A stretch of DNA of 6,859 nucleotides, from assembly GCA_900549675.1 (NCBI GenBank), contig URPG01000115.1, forward strand, positions 1-6,859. The letters are read 5' to 3'. Below, piece after piece: positions 1 to 6,660 of this stretch. The position numbers and the translations under genes are program-made. Under the pieces are notes generated by a model. It was not told where the DNA came from and did not search any database. It worked only from the letters and a program-made list of their open reading frames with translations. Positions within the stretch are counted from its first letter, which is position 1. Every line of letters starts with the position of its first letter. Origin of the DNA: an uncultured Oscillospiraceae bacterium (GTDB taxonomy: Bacteria; Bacillota; Clostridia; Oscillospirales; Acutalibacteraceae).

Positions 1-1688
1 TTTCATTGGCACAGAAGAAGAATGCCAAATTGGAAAATTTAGCGGATAAAGCCATTGATTTAATTGCCGCGGCACAATGCGGTGACGGTTATTTGAATAC
101 CTATTATACCATTACAGGAAAACCGAGATGGTCAAATTTATTTGAAGGGCATGAGCTTTATACCGCGGGTCATATGATAGAAGCGGCAGTGGCTTATTAT
201 GAATCCACCGGCAAGAGAAAACTGCTTGAAGTAGTCTGCCGTTTTGCAGATTATATCGATCAGGTTTTTGGAAAAGAAGAAGGGAAGATGCATGGCTATC
301 CGGGACATCCTGAAGTAGAGCTTGCATTGGTAAAGCTTTATCGTGTAACCAACACACGTAAATATTTAGAACTAGCAAACTATTTTGTCAGGGAACGAGG
401 GAGCGAGCCTTGTTATTTTTCAGAAGAAGACTGCATTAAAAATCAAAATTATATTTTTCCCGAATTTAAAGATTTTGATTTTGATTATTGTCAGGCGCAT
501 TTGCCGATAGAAAAGCAAGAAACCGCAGAAGGCCATGCAGTTCGGGCGGTATATCTCTATAGCGGAATGGCAGATATCGCTTATGAATATAAAGATGAAA
601 AACTTCTGGAGCAATGTGAAAAGCTGTGGGAGAACATCACGAAAAAAAGAATGTACGTTACCGGCAGTATTGGTTCCGCCGCTTATGGAGAAAGATTTAC
701 AACCGATTATGATCTGCCCAACGACACCAATTACTCAGAATCCTGTGCAACGATTGGGCTCGCTATGTTTTCAAACCGTATGTTTCAAATTACAAAAGAC
801 AGTAAATATACAGATGTAGTAGAACAGGCGCTGTATAATACCTTGCTTTCAGGAATTGATATAGACGGCAAGCATTTCTTTTATGTAAATCCGCTGGAAG
901 TTACACCGGAAATTGCAGAAAACAATCCCACCATGCGCCATGTAAAGACAACCAGACAATTATGGTTCGGTGTGGCATGCTGTCCGCCCAACATTGCCAG
1001 AACATTAGCGTCCTTGGGAAATTATATTTACGCAGCAGAAGAAAATTCTGTCTTTGTAAATTTGTTTGTGGCAAGCCAGATAGAGCTTGAATTGCAGTCG
1101 GGTCAAGCAAAGCTGGAAATGCAGGCGAATTATCCGGTAAGTGGTGATATAAGTATTGCGGTTCATCCTGCTAAAGCTGAGCAAAAATTTACTGTGGCTA
1201 TTCGTAAGCCCTCTTTTTCACCGCAAATGGTTGTAAAGGTGAACGATAAGGAAGTGAATTACTCATTTGAAAAAGGATATGTTTATCTCACCCAAGAATG
1301 GAATGCTGGTGACGTGATTTCGGTAAAAGTGGACGTATCATTTCGTTTTATGCATTGTAATCCGAGAGTGCGCGGCAACATTGGTAAAGTCTGCTTGATG
1401 AAAGGCCCTTGGGTGTATTGTCTGGAGGAATATGACAATGGAAAGTATTTATCCGGTATTCGCGTAGACACTTCAGTGCCTGTAAAAGAAAAATATGAAA
1501 AGAACCTTTTAGGCGGCGTTATGTGTGCAGCGTTTAAAGGAGAGCAGATAGATTATTCCAACATATCTGATGCGCTTTATAGTAATGAAAAACCGCAATA
1601 TTGCTCTAAAGAATTGTTAGCCATTCCATATTGTTTTTGGAACAATAGAGGAAAAGGCGAAATGCTCGTTTGGATGAATGAAAAATAG
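1..1688 (+). CDS. Beta-L-arabinofuranosidase, GH127 family (5' partial)
   Basis: This gene encodes a retaining glycoside hydrolase that releases L-arabinofuranose from beta-linked arabino-oligosaccharides, such as those on plant hydroxyproline-rich glycoproteins. The reading frame is open from base 3. A TTG at position 6 is not a convincing start because the protein there already aligns inside the family's catalytic domain, about 93 residues from the N terminus of the Bifidobacterium enzyme HypBA1 (about 658 aa, recalled). Numbering from that TTG, all recognisable active-site residues are present: His49, His101 and His177, acid/base Glu229 (GERF), the zinc ligands Glu245 and Cys247 (ESC), and Cys325-Cys326 (ACCPPN). 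Cys325 would be the nucleophile. The C terminus (ending near FWNNRGKGEMLVW) looks complete. Localisation is unknown because the N terminus is outside the window. The family assignment is strong, but the exact substrate is inferred. Confidence 0.93.
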   Translation, partial: SLAQKKNAKLENLADKAIDLIAAAQCGDGYLNTYYTITGKPRWSNLFEGHELYTAGHMIEAAVAYYESTGKRKLLEVVCRFADYIDQVFGKEEGKMHGYPGHPEVELALVKLYRVTNTRKYLELANYFVRERGSEPCYFSEEDCIKNQNYIFPEFKDFDFDYCQAHLPIEKQETAEGHAVRAVYLYSGMADIAYEYKDEKLLEQCEKLWENITKKRMYVTGSIGSAAYGERFTTDYDLPNDTNYSESCATIGLAMFSNRMFQITKDSKYTDVVEQALYNTLLSGIDIDGKHFFYVNPLEVTPEIAENNPTMRHVKTTRQLWFGVACCPPNIARTLASLGNYIYAAEENSVFVNLFVASQIELELQSGQAKLEMQANYPVSGDISIAVHPAKAEQKFTVAIRKPSFSPQMVVKVNDKEVNYSFEKGYVYLTQEWNAGDVISVKVDVSFRFMHCNPRVRGNIGKVCLMKGPWVYCLEEYDNGKYLSGIRVDTSVPVKEKYEKNLLGGVMCAAFKGEQIDYSNISDALYSNEKPQYCSKELLAIPYCFWNNRGKGEMLVWMNEK

Positions 1689-1758
1689 AGTATTATCATC
1701 AGTTGCCTTATTCTTATTGAGTGAAAGCAGAAATGTCTTCAGAAGGTAAAATTTCTAT

Positions 1759-1797
1759 AAAAAAGACTTGATTTTCTATCAGGTCTTTTTTTATTTT
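1759..1797 (+). terminator. Intrinsic terminator after the GH127 gene
   Basis: A 14-bp stem pairs AAAAAAGACTTGAT (1759-1772) with ATCAGGTCTTTTTT (1778-1791), with one U-G wobble and a 5-nt loop. The right arm runs into a T-rich tail. It lies about 70 nt beyond the GH127 stop codon. The flanking A and T runs mean it could also work on the minus strand, but no minus-strand gene reaches it. Confidence 0.88.
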
Positions 1798-1953
1798 GAG
1801 TAGAGTTGTTAAGTATCCTTGAAAATAAAAACTGAAAGATAAGGTGCTAAACATCGTGAATATCTGCAATGAGCAAAATCTAAAAGTTATGAAGTAATTT
1901 TATTGATTTCAAAAGGATTCTTAATCTTTCTCATAAAAAATAGTAAAAAAAAC

Positions 1954-1982
1954 TTGACAAGAAATGGGTTATATGATAATCT
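1954..1982 (+). promoter_or_regulatory. Sigma-A type promoter of the TetR gene
   Basis: A perfect TTGACA -35 box (1954-1959) is followed, after a 17-nt spacer, by TAATCT (1977-1982) preceded by the extended -10 motif TGA. GATAAT at 1975-1980 is a better hexamer match but has only a 15-nt spacer, so the exact -10 is ambiguous. A-tracts upstream resemble an UP element. Either -10 choice lies inside the palindrome that begins at 1975, so a bound repressor would block the promoter. Confidence 0.7.
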
Positions 1983-2012
1983 GATAATCAGATTATCGAT
2001 AATTAAATTATC
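1975..2012. promoter_or_regulatory. Compound palindromic operator, probably bound by the TetR-family regulator
   Basis: The hexamer GATAAT or its complement ATTATC occurs five times in 38 bp, starting at 1975, 1983, 1992, 1998 and 2007. Together the copies form a perfect 23-bp palindrome centred on 1986 (1975-1997), a perfect 15-bp palindrome centred on 2005 (1998-2012), and the junction palindrome ATTATCGATAAT (1992-2003). The block covers the -10 box, the expected transcription start and the early leader of the TetR gene. TetR-family dimers commonly autorepress at palindromes placed this way. That the adjacent protein is the one bound here is an inference. Confidence 0.72.
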
Positions 2013-2037
2013 AGTGGTTTTGGGAGGTTCGTCACAA

Positions 2038-2658
2038 ATGGCAACGCGAGATTATTCCATTGATCCACGTATCTTAAACAGTGCTAAAATAGAATTTCTT
2101 GCGCATGGTTTTGAAAAGGCTTCACTTAAAACAATTTGTGAGGATGCAGGGGTTACCACAGGAGCACTTTACAAACGATATAAAGGTAAAGAAGATTTGT
2201 TTTGTGCCGTTGTTGCAGAAACAGTGGATGCACTGGGGATTTTTATTGAACGAAAAAGTTCAATGCCTGCTGATACTTTGTCCGACAAGGAATTGATGGA
2301 AGCTTGGGAGATGGGAGAGAGCATGCTGGAATGGTTTCGCTTTCTTTATCAGCATCATGATGGGTTTATTCTGTTGATTTCAAATGCAGGAGGTACTCGA
2401 TACGCTAATTTTCAGCACGATTTTGTAGAAATTATGACGACAAAAGCGTATGAATATTTTCTGGAAGCTAAAAAACGGAAGATTACCAATGTCGAGATTT
2501 CTATGAGGGAAATGCATATTCTGCTTTCGGCATTTTGGACAACCGTCTATGAACCCTTTATACACGGCTACACCTTAGAGCAAATCGAGGAGCACTGTGA
2601 ACTTATGTGCAAGCTGTTTAACTGGTATCGTGTTTTGGGGTTTGATGAAAAGAACTAG
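2038..2658 (+). CDS. TetR/AcrR-family transcriptional regulator
   Basis: This is a 206-residue DNA-binding repressor, a normal length for the family. The N-terminal helix-turn-helix domain spans about residues 9-56; the motif region SLKTICEDAGVTTGALYKRY (about 29-48) followed by KGKEDLF is typical of TetR. The remainder is an all-helical ligand-binding and dimerisation domain with no specific family that I recognise, so the inducer is unknown. I chose ATG 2038 because GGGAGG at 2022-2027 is a good ribosome binding site 10 nt upstream, and the protein then begins just before the first TetR helix. The palindrome cluster over its promoter suggests autorepression. The gene directly precedes a two-gene ABC transporter operon on the same strand, the usual arrangement for a local regulator of a transporter, so control of that operon is likely but inferred. 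Confidence 0.93.
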   Translation: MATRDYSIDPRILNSAKIEFLAHGFEKASLKTICEDAGVTTGALYKRYKGKEDLFCAVVAETVDALGIFIERKSSMPADTLSDKELMEAWEMGESMLEWFRFLYQHHDGFILLISNAGGTRYANFQHDFVEIMTTKAYEYFLEAKKRKITNVEISMREMHILLSAFWTTVYEPFIHGYTLEQIEEHCELMCKLFNWYRVLGFDEKN

Positions 2659-2674
2659 ATTTAAGTCTTCACGA

Positions 2675-2705
2675 AAGGAAATCTCTTTTCAAAGGGATTT
2701 TTTTC
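2675..2705 (+). terminator. Intrinsic terminator after the TetR gene
   Basis: AAATCTCTTT (2679-2688) pairs with AAAGGGATTT (2691-2700), with one U-G wobble. The innermost pairs probably open to give a workable loop. The stem ends in a run of seven T. It lies just after the TetR stop codon and would largely separate the regulator transcript from the ABC genes, although read-through is possible. The stem is only moderately stable. Confidence 0.7.
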
Positions 2706-2708
2706 AAC

Positions 2709-2756
2709 CTTATAGTTAGTTAATTCTAACTTATGGTTATAAACTGATAAGGGGGA
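2709..2756 (+). promoter_or_regulatory. Probable promoter and operator region of the ABC operon, with ribosome binding site
   Basis: The 58 bases between the TetR terminator and the first ABC gene hold an inverted repeat, GTTAG (2715-2719) and CTAAC (2726-2730), and a possible -10 box TATAAA (2738-2743). No good -35 box sits at the right distance, so an activator or a weak promoter is possible. CTGATAA at 2744-2750 repeats seven bases of the TetR-gene operator (1981-1987), which is suggestive only. AGGGGGA (2750-2756) is a strong ribosome binding site 7 nt before the GTG at 2764 and supports that start. Confidence 0.4.
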
Positions 2757-2763
2757 AATTATT

Positions 2764-4515
2764 GTGTTCAAAAAAATACTAGGGTACACCGGTACCTACC
2801 GCAAATTTACCTACAAGGCCATAGCTGCTATGTTAACGGGCATGGTGATGCAGGTATTGCCTTTCTTATTTATCTATCAAATTATTCGGCCGTTGCTCTT
2901 GCATGAAGCCGTTTCAGCAGGGTATGTAGCCTGGCGTGTAGCGGCTATTGCCCTTTGCACGGTTTTGTTTGCTGTATTCTACATATGGGGACTTGCTCTT
3001 TCTCATCATGCGGCCTATAATACCCTCAAAAATCTGCGAATATCCCTGCAAAGCAAGATGGAAAACCTTCCCTTAGGTATTATTCAGGAAAAAGGAGTGG
3101 GATCTGTTAAGAAGATGTTTATTGACGACATCGAAACTATAGAGTTACCTTTAGCACATGCCATTCCGGAGGGAATTGCCAATATTGCCGTTCCGGTGCT
3201 TGTGTTTTTGGGGCTGTTTCTGGTTGACTGGAAAATGGCATTATTAGCACTGGCAGCTTTGCCGCTTGGAGCGCTTGCCATGATGATGATGTATAAGAGC
3301 GGAACCGGAAAAATGAAGGATTATTATGATGCCGCACATAAAATGAATCGTACGATTGTGGAGTACATTAACGGTATGGAGGTAGTCAAGGTATTTAATC
3401 GTGACGGAGAATCTTATCACCGTTATGAAAATGATATTAAAAGCTATCGGGATTTCACATTGGCTTGGTATAAGGTATGCTGGCCTTGGATGGCAATTTA
3501 CCAATGTCTTGTTCCTTGTGTGGCACTGTTTGTACTGCCGGTTGGAGCCTATCTGGTGCTGCAGGGTTTTTCAACGCTGCCGAATTTAGCACTGGCGCTT
3601 TGTATGTCTTTTGGAATTGGCGCTCCTTTGTTAAGAGTGATGAGCTTTTTCCCCAATATTGCAAGAATCAATTTTGTGGTATCCAATTTGGAAGGAATGA
3701 TGGCGGAAGAACCCTTAAAGCAGTCGGAGAAACCTTTTAGTGGAGAAGACCACAGTGTAACTTTTGAAAATGTACATTTTACCTATAAAACAACAGAAGT
3801 CCTTCATGGTGTGAATCTGCATATCCCCGAAGGAAGTTTGACAGCCCTTGTTGGTGAATCCGGCAGCGGGAAATCTACTCTTGCCAAACTTATGGTTCAT
3901 TTTTATGATGTGACCGAAGGTACGGTAAAAATAGGAGGACAAGACCTGCGAGATATGAGCCTTGAGGCGCTTAACAACCAGATTTCTTATGTTGCACAAG
4001 AGCAATTTCTCTTTAACATGAGCCTGTTGGAAAATATTCGTCTGGGCAAGCCGGGCGCAAGTGATGAAGAAGTTCTTGCCGCCGCTGAAAAAGCACAATG
4101 TAATGAATTTTTAAATAGGTTGGAAAATGGTATTCATACGCTTGCAGGCGACGGAGGGAAGCAGCTTTCGGGGGGAGAACGGCAACGTATTTCACTGGCT
4201 CGTGCAATTTTAAAAAATGCACCTATCGTAGTTTTAGACGAGGCAACTGCCTTTATGGATCCGGAAAATGAAGAAAAAATGAATGCGGCAATTGCGGAGG
4301 TGATTCGAGGGAAAACGGTCATTGTTATTGCTCATCGTCTGCAATCTATTATGGAGGCCGATCAAATATGTGTTTTGGATTCAGGCAGCTTAGTCGCCTG
4401 CGGAACACACAATCAATTATTGGAAAATTGCACAATATATCAAAAACTTTGGAATGCCGCTGAAGCCAGTGCCCACTGGAAAGTTAGCGCTGCCAAAAAG
4501 GAGGAGATTTTATGA
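2764..4515 (+). CDS. ABC transporter, fused permease/ATP-binding protein (first half-transporter)
   Basis: This is a 583-residue exporter-fold half-transporter in the inner membrane, expected to pair with the product of the next gene. Residues about 15-310 form the membrane domain, with hydrophobic segments near 17-43, 56-79, 135-156, 158-176, 242-266 and 272-293. The ATPase domain follows with every motif intact: Walker A GESGSGKST (364-372), Q-loop Gln412, signature LSGGERQ (468-474), Walker B VVLDEA (489-494, catalytic Glu493) and H-loop His524. The D-loop region reads ATAFMDPENE, which resembles siderophore-type pairs such as YbtPQ and IrtAB (recalled). That hints at, but does not prove, a metallophore or similar substrate; drug or peptide export remains possible. 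The start is GTG with a strong ribosome binding site. Its stop overlaps the next start as ATGA, which indicates translational coupling. Confidence 0.95.
   Translation: MFKKILGYTGTYRKFTYKAIAAMLTGMVMQVLPFLFIYQIIRPLLLHEAVSAGYVAWRVAAIALCTVLFAVFYIWGLALSHHAAYNTLKNLRISLQSKMENLPLGIIQEKGVGSVKKMFIDDIETIELPLAHAIPEGIANIAVPVLVFLGLFLVDWKMALLALAALPLGALAMMMMYKSGTGKMKDYYDAAHKMNRTIVEYINGMEVVKVFNRDGESYHRYENDIKSYRDFTLAWYKVCWPWMAIYQCLVPCVALFVLPVGAYLVLQGFSTLPNLALALCMSFGIGAPLLRVMSFFPNIARINFVVSNLEGMMAEEPLKQSEKPFSGEDHSVTFENVHFTYKTTEVLHGVNLHIPEGSLTALVGESGSGKSTLAKLMVHFYDVTEGTVKIGGQDLRDMSLEALNNQISYVAQEQFLFNMSLLENIRLGKPGASDEEVLAAAEKAQCNEFLNRLENGIHTLAGDGGKQLSGGERQRISLARAILKNAPIVVLDEATAFMDPENEEKMNAAIAEVIRGKTVIVIAHRLQSIMEADQICVLDSGSLVACGTHNQLLENCTIYQKLWNAAEASAHWKVSAAKKEEIL
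4499..4504 (+). promoter_or_regulatory. Ribosome binding site of the second ABC gene
   Basis: A perfect AGGAGG lies inside the last codons of the first ABC gene, 7 nt before ATG 4512. It fixes the start of the second gene and, with the ATGA overlap, points to matched production of the two partners. Confidence 0.88.
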
Positions 4516-5504
4516 TTGCTTTGATGAGCCGTATTTTTAATGTTTCCGGAAAATATCGCGGCAGAATTGCTTTAGCGTTTGTTTTTTCATTTCTGAAAGG
4601 ACTTCTTAAAAATGCCCCGATAGGGCTTGCTTTTTTTACTCTTGCTGCTTTTTATCAGGGCATAGTAACGCCTGTCTTTTGTTTGCAGATAGGAATTGCT
4701 TTGGTGGTTATTCTACTTGTTCAAATGTTATTCCATCATATTGCAGACCGCCTGCAATCGGCGGCAGGCTTTTTGCTGTTTGCAGATAAACGTATGGAAT
4801 TAGGAGCACATTTGCGTAAAATGCCAATGGGATATTTTACCGAAGGAAATATTGGCAAAATCAGTTCTGTGCTTTCTACGGATATGGTATTCATTGAAGA
4901 AAATTGTATGGCGGTACTGGCAGACCTTATGAGTTATATATTTTCTCAAGCTATTTTGATTGTATTCCTCTTTTTCTTCAATATATGGATTGGGCTTGCC
5001 GGATTAATGGTCGTGTTATTATTTACGTTTTTGGGACACGGTCTTAAAAAAGAGGCAATGGAAGATTCTCGTATTCGTCAAGCACAAATGCAAAATCTTA
5101 CTGAATCTGTTCTGGATTTTACAGAAGGCATAGGTATTATTAAAACGTACAATTTGTTGGGAGAAAAATCTAAAACGCTTTCGGATAGCTTCAAAGAAAC
5201 CTGCCGTACCAGTCTTGAATTTGAAGAAAACCACACACCGTGGCAGAGAAAACTTAACCTTATTTATGGACTTGGTACGGTTCTTATAATTGCTCTTTCT
5301 GCTTTTTTGTTTTTCAAAAATATTCTGGATGTTACTTATCTTGTCGGAATTATGCTCTTTGTCTTTGATTTATTTGGACCTCTTAAAGCTTTATATAGTC
5401 AAAGCACCCGGCTTACCGTTATGAATAGTTGTATGGATCGTATTGAAGAAGTTTTTGCGGAACAAGAGCTTTCTGATACTGGATGCCCCCGAGATTCAAT
5501 TTGA
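4512..5504 (+). CDS. ABC transporter, membrane-domain part of the frame-split second half-transporter
   Basis: This 330-residue frame encodes the membrane domain of the second exporter-fold half-transporter. Hydrophobic segments lie near residues 19-46, 56-78, 132-156, 158-176, 250-268 and 274-292, and the conserved end (about 300-322, TRLTVMNSCMDRIEEVFAEQ) normally leads into an ATPase domain. Instead the frame runs to a TGA at 5502-5504 after a few unrelated residues (CPRDSI). The ATPase domain continues at once in the +1 frame, so the expected product is a single protein of about 570 residues. The start has a perfect AGGAGG and overlaps the previous gene by 4 nt. The membrane domain shows no other damage. 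It may be a pseudogene, a sequence error, a truncated product or a frameshifted gene; the sequence alone does not decide. Confidence 0.88.
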   Translation: MIALMSRIFNVSGKYRGRIALAFVFSFLKGLLKNAPIGLAFFTLAAFYQGIVTPVFCLQIGIALVVILLVQMLFHHIADRLQSAAGFLLFADKRMELGAHLRKMPMGYFTEGNIGKISSVLSTDMVFIEENCMAVLADLMSYIFSQAILIVFLFFFNIWIGLAGLMVVLLFTFLGHGLKKEAMEDSRIRQAQMQNLTESVLDFTEGIGIIKTYNLLGEKSKTLSDSFKETCRTSLEFEENHTPWQRKLNLIYGLGTVLIIALSAFLFFKNILDVTYLVGIMLFVFDLFGPLKALYSQSTRLTVMNSCMDRIEEVFAEQELSDTGCPRDSI

Positions 5505-6234
5505 AAATGTCAGCTTTGGCTATAGTGAAAAGAATGTTTTAAAAAATATTTCTTTTGAATTGCCCAAAAATCAAATGCTGGCGCTTGTGGGTCCTTCGGG
5601 TGGAGGAAAATCTACTATTGCCAGTCTTTTAGCTCGTTTTTGGGATGTGAAGTCAGGGGGAATTATGATACGGGGTCAGGATATTCGGACAATTCCCTTA
5701 AGTGTACTGATGAATCATATCAGCATGGTTTTCCAACGCGTATATCTTTTTCAAGATACAATCTACAATAATATCGCTATGGGGAGGCCTGAGGCCAGCC
5801 GGGAGGAAGTCATGGAGGCGGCAAAGAAAGCCAGATGCTATGACTTTATTATGGCATTGCCGGAGAAGTTTGACACAGTGGTTGGCGAGGGAGGAGCCAG
5901 TCTGTCAGGCGGAGAACAGCAAAGGATTTCCATTGCCCGCTGTATTTTAAAAAATGCTCCCATTGTTATCTTAGATGAGGCAACGGCCAGTGTAGATGCC
6001 GATAATGAAAGTTACATTCAAGAAGCAATCAGTGAGCTTTGTAAAGGTAAGACCTTGTTGGTAATTGCCCATCGCTTGAACACCATACGATATGCCAATC
6101 AAATTCTGGTAATTGCTGACGGCCGTATTATACAGCGAGGAACTCATGATGAGTTAATGCGGGCAGGAGGAACTTACCGCCAGTTTGTGGCCGCACGAGA
6201 AAATAGCCGTGGCTGGAGCCGTAAGAGTGCATGA
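5443..6234 (+). CDS. ABC transporter, ATP-binding part of the frame-split second half-transporter
   Basis: This open frame encodes the complete ATPase domain that belongs on the preceding membrane domain. Real homology begins near APEIQFENVSFGY (about 5485). The open frame can be extended to a TTG at 5443, but no ribosome binding site precedes it, and that stretch is the membrane gene's sequence read out of frame. Numbered from 5443, the motifs are Walker A GPSGGGKST (50-58), Q-loop Gln98, signature LSGGEQQ (154-160), Walker B VILDEA (175-180, catalytic Glu179), D-loop SVD (183-185) and H-loop His210. All catalytic residues are intact, so in a working heterodimer both ATP sites would be of the standard type. 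The intact domain argues that the frame break is recent, artefactual or tolerated. As an independent gene its translation start is doubtful. Confidence 0.85.
   Translation: MKKFLRNKSFLILDAPEIQFENVSFGYSEKNVLKNISFELPKNQMLALVGPSGGGKSTIASLLARFWDVKSGGIMIRGQDIRTIPLSVLMNHISMVFQRVYLFQDTIYNNIAMGRPEASREEVMEAAKKARCYDFIMALPEKFDTVVGEGGASLSGGEQQRISIARCILKNAPIVILDEATASVDADNESYIQEAISELCKGKTLLVIAHRLNTIRYANQILVIADGRIIQRGTHDELMRAGGTYRQFVAARENSRGWSRKSA
5481..5504 (+). other. Frame break between the membrane and ATPase domains of the second ABC gene
   Basis: The membrane-domain frame reads GGA TGC CCC CGA from 5481 and stops at 5502. The ATPase frame, shifted by +1, reads GAT GCC CCC GAG from 5482. The coding sequence therefore carries one base too many modulo 3, equivalent to a 3n+1 insertion or a 3n+2 deletion. 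The run of five C at 5486-5490 lies exactly at the junction. Removing one C would join the halves as SDTGCPEIQFENV. The linker is also about six residues shorter than the equivalent part of the first ABC protein. Confidence 0.85.
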
Positions 6235-6297
6235 GGGTAAAAGCATTTAAAATCATCAATTCCAATATTGGTTTTTGAACAGAGAACAAGTCTATAA

Positions 6298-6341
6298 AAA
6301 GCGGAAATCTTAGAATTAATCGAGGATTTTCGCTTTATTTA
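6298..6341 (+). terminator. Intrinsic terminator of the ABC operon
   Basis: A 14-bp stem pairs AAAGCGGAAATCTT (6298-6311) with AGGATTTTCGCTTT (6323-6336), with two G-U wobbles and an 11-nt loop. The T-rich tail TTTATTTATT follows. It lies 64 nt after the stop codon of the ATPase frame. Confidence 0.83.
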
Positions 6342-6381
6342 TTGAAGGTTACCTACATATCGACTAAACAAAACAAGATTT

Positions 6382-6410
6382 TTATAGTATATAGTTGGTA
6401 GTGATATAAT
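6382..6410 (+). promoter_or_regulatory. Orphan promoter-like sequence
   Basis: TGATATAAT (6402-6410) is a perfect extended -10 element. The hexamer 17 nt upstream, TTATAG (6382-6387), is a poor -35, but extended -10 promoters tolerate that. It reads away from the ABC genes into non-coding DNA that ends at a hairpin terminator about 180 bases later. In DNA this AT-rich, chance matches are common. Confidence 0.35.
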
Positions 6411-6557
6411 GCTGAATACTGAATCATTCTGACAAAATGTTGATTATGTCAATTGTCGAACTTTCTTTTATTTGTACATGGTTGGAAATGTGAATTTTTT
6501 GTTCTTATTTTGTATCTTTTTATTGATATGGTATTCTGAGTTGCAGTATCAAGATAC

Positions 6558-6592
6558 AAAAAAGAGCCTCTCCAAAAGAAGAGGTTCTTTTT
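6558..6592 (-). terminator. Intrinsic terminator of asnS, probably bidirectional
   Basis: AAAAAGAGCCTCT (6559-6571) pairs with AGAGGTTCTTTTT (6580-6592), with one wobble and an 8-nt loop. On the minus strand the stem is followed by TTTTTTG and lies about 70 nt after the asnS stop codon, as expected for its terminator. On the plus strand the tail is TTTTTA, so it can also stop transcription coming from the left. Confidence 0.83.
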
Positions 6593-6660
6593 ATAAAAAA
6601 TTTTAAAAAGCTATTTACTAAGATATTTATATTTCACAAGTGAAAAATAGAGGATTAAAC

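Larger units (their letters stand above)
1689..2037. other. Intergenic region between the GH127 and TetR genes
   Basis: This 349-base gap holds the terminator of the upstream gene (about 1759-1797) and, at its right end, the promoter and palindrome cluster of the TetR gene (1954-2012). Between about 1798 and 1930 I see only AT-rich sequence, with no convincing ORF, RNA fold or repeat. A-tracts at about 1935-1952, just before the -35 box, resemble an UP element. The TetR reading frame can be extended upstream to a TTG at 1903, but that extension would run through the promoter and is not believable as protein. Confidence 0.6.
6235..6660. other. Intergenic region between the ABC operon and asnS
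   Basis: This 426-base gap between convergent genes holds the ABC operon terminator (6298-6341), an isolated extended -10 promoter-like sequence (6382-6410) and a hairpin terminator near asnS (6558-6592). Between them are small inverted repeats such as TGACA/TGTCA at 6430-6451. I see no coding sequence with a ribosome binding site, no tRNA and no recognisable riboswitch. Confidence 0.55.

Noticed and set aside
1903..2037. A 45-codon N-terminal extension of the TetR protein starting at TTG 1903
   Set aside because: The extension runs through the promoter and the palindromic operator. The ATG at 2038 has a good ribosome binding site and gives the normal TetR length.
3715..4098. A 127-codon minus-strand ORF inside the first ABC gene
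   Set aside because: It lies opposite the conserved ATPase domain of the first ABC gene, shows no recognisable motif, and is explained as a shadow of the real coding strand.
6262..6276. Palindrome CCAATATTGG followed by five T, just after the ABC operon
   Set aside because: The stem is too short and AT-rich, with no room for a stable loop, to act as a terminator. A much better one follows at 6298-6341.
6423..6452. A minus-strand promoter-like pair, TTGACA (6452-6447) with a poor -10
   Set aside because: The -10 matches only four of six bases with an 18-nt spacer, and it points toward the ABC terminator with no gene downstream.
6478..6606. A 42-codon plus-strand ORF with one hydrophobic segment and a basic tail, similar in outline to small membrane toxins
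   Set aside because: It has no ribosome binding site, and the basic tail is simply the translation of the terminator hairpin at 6559-6592. The hydrophobic part comes from T-rich DNA.
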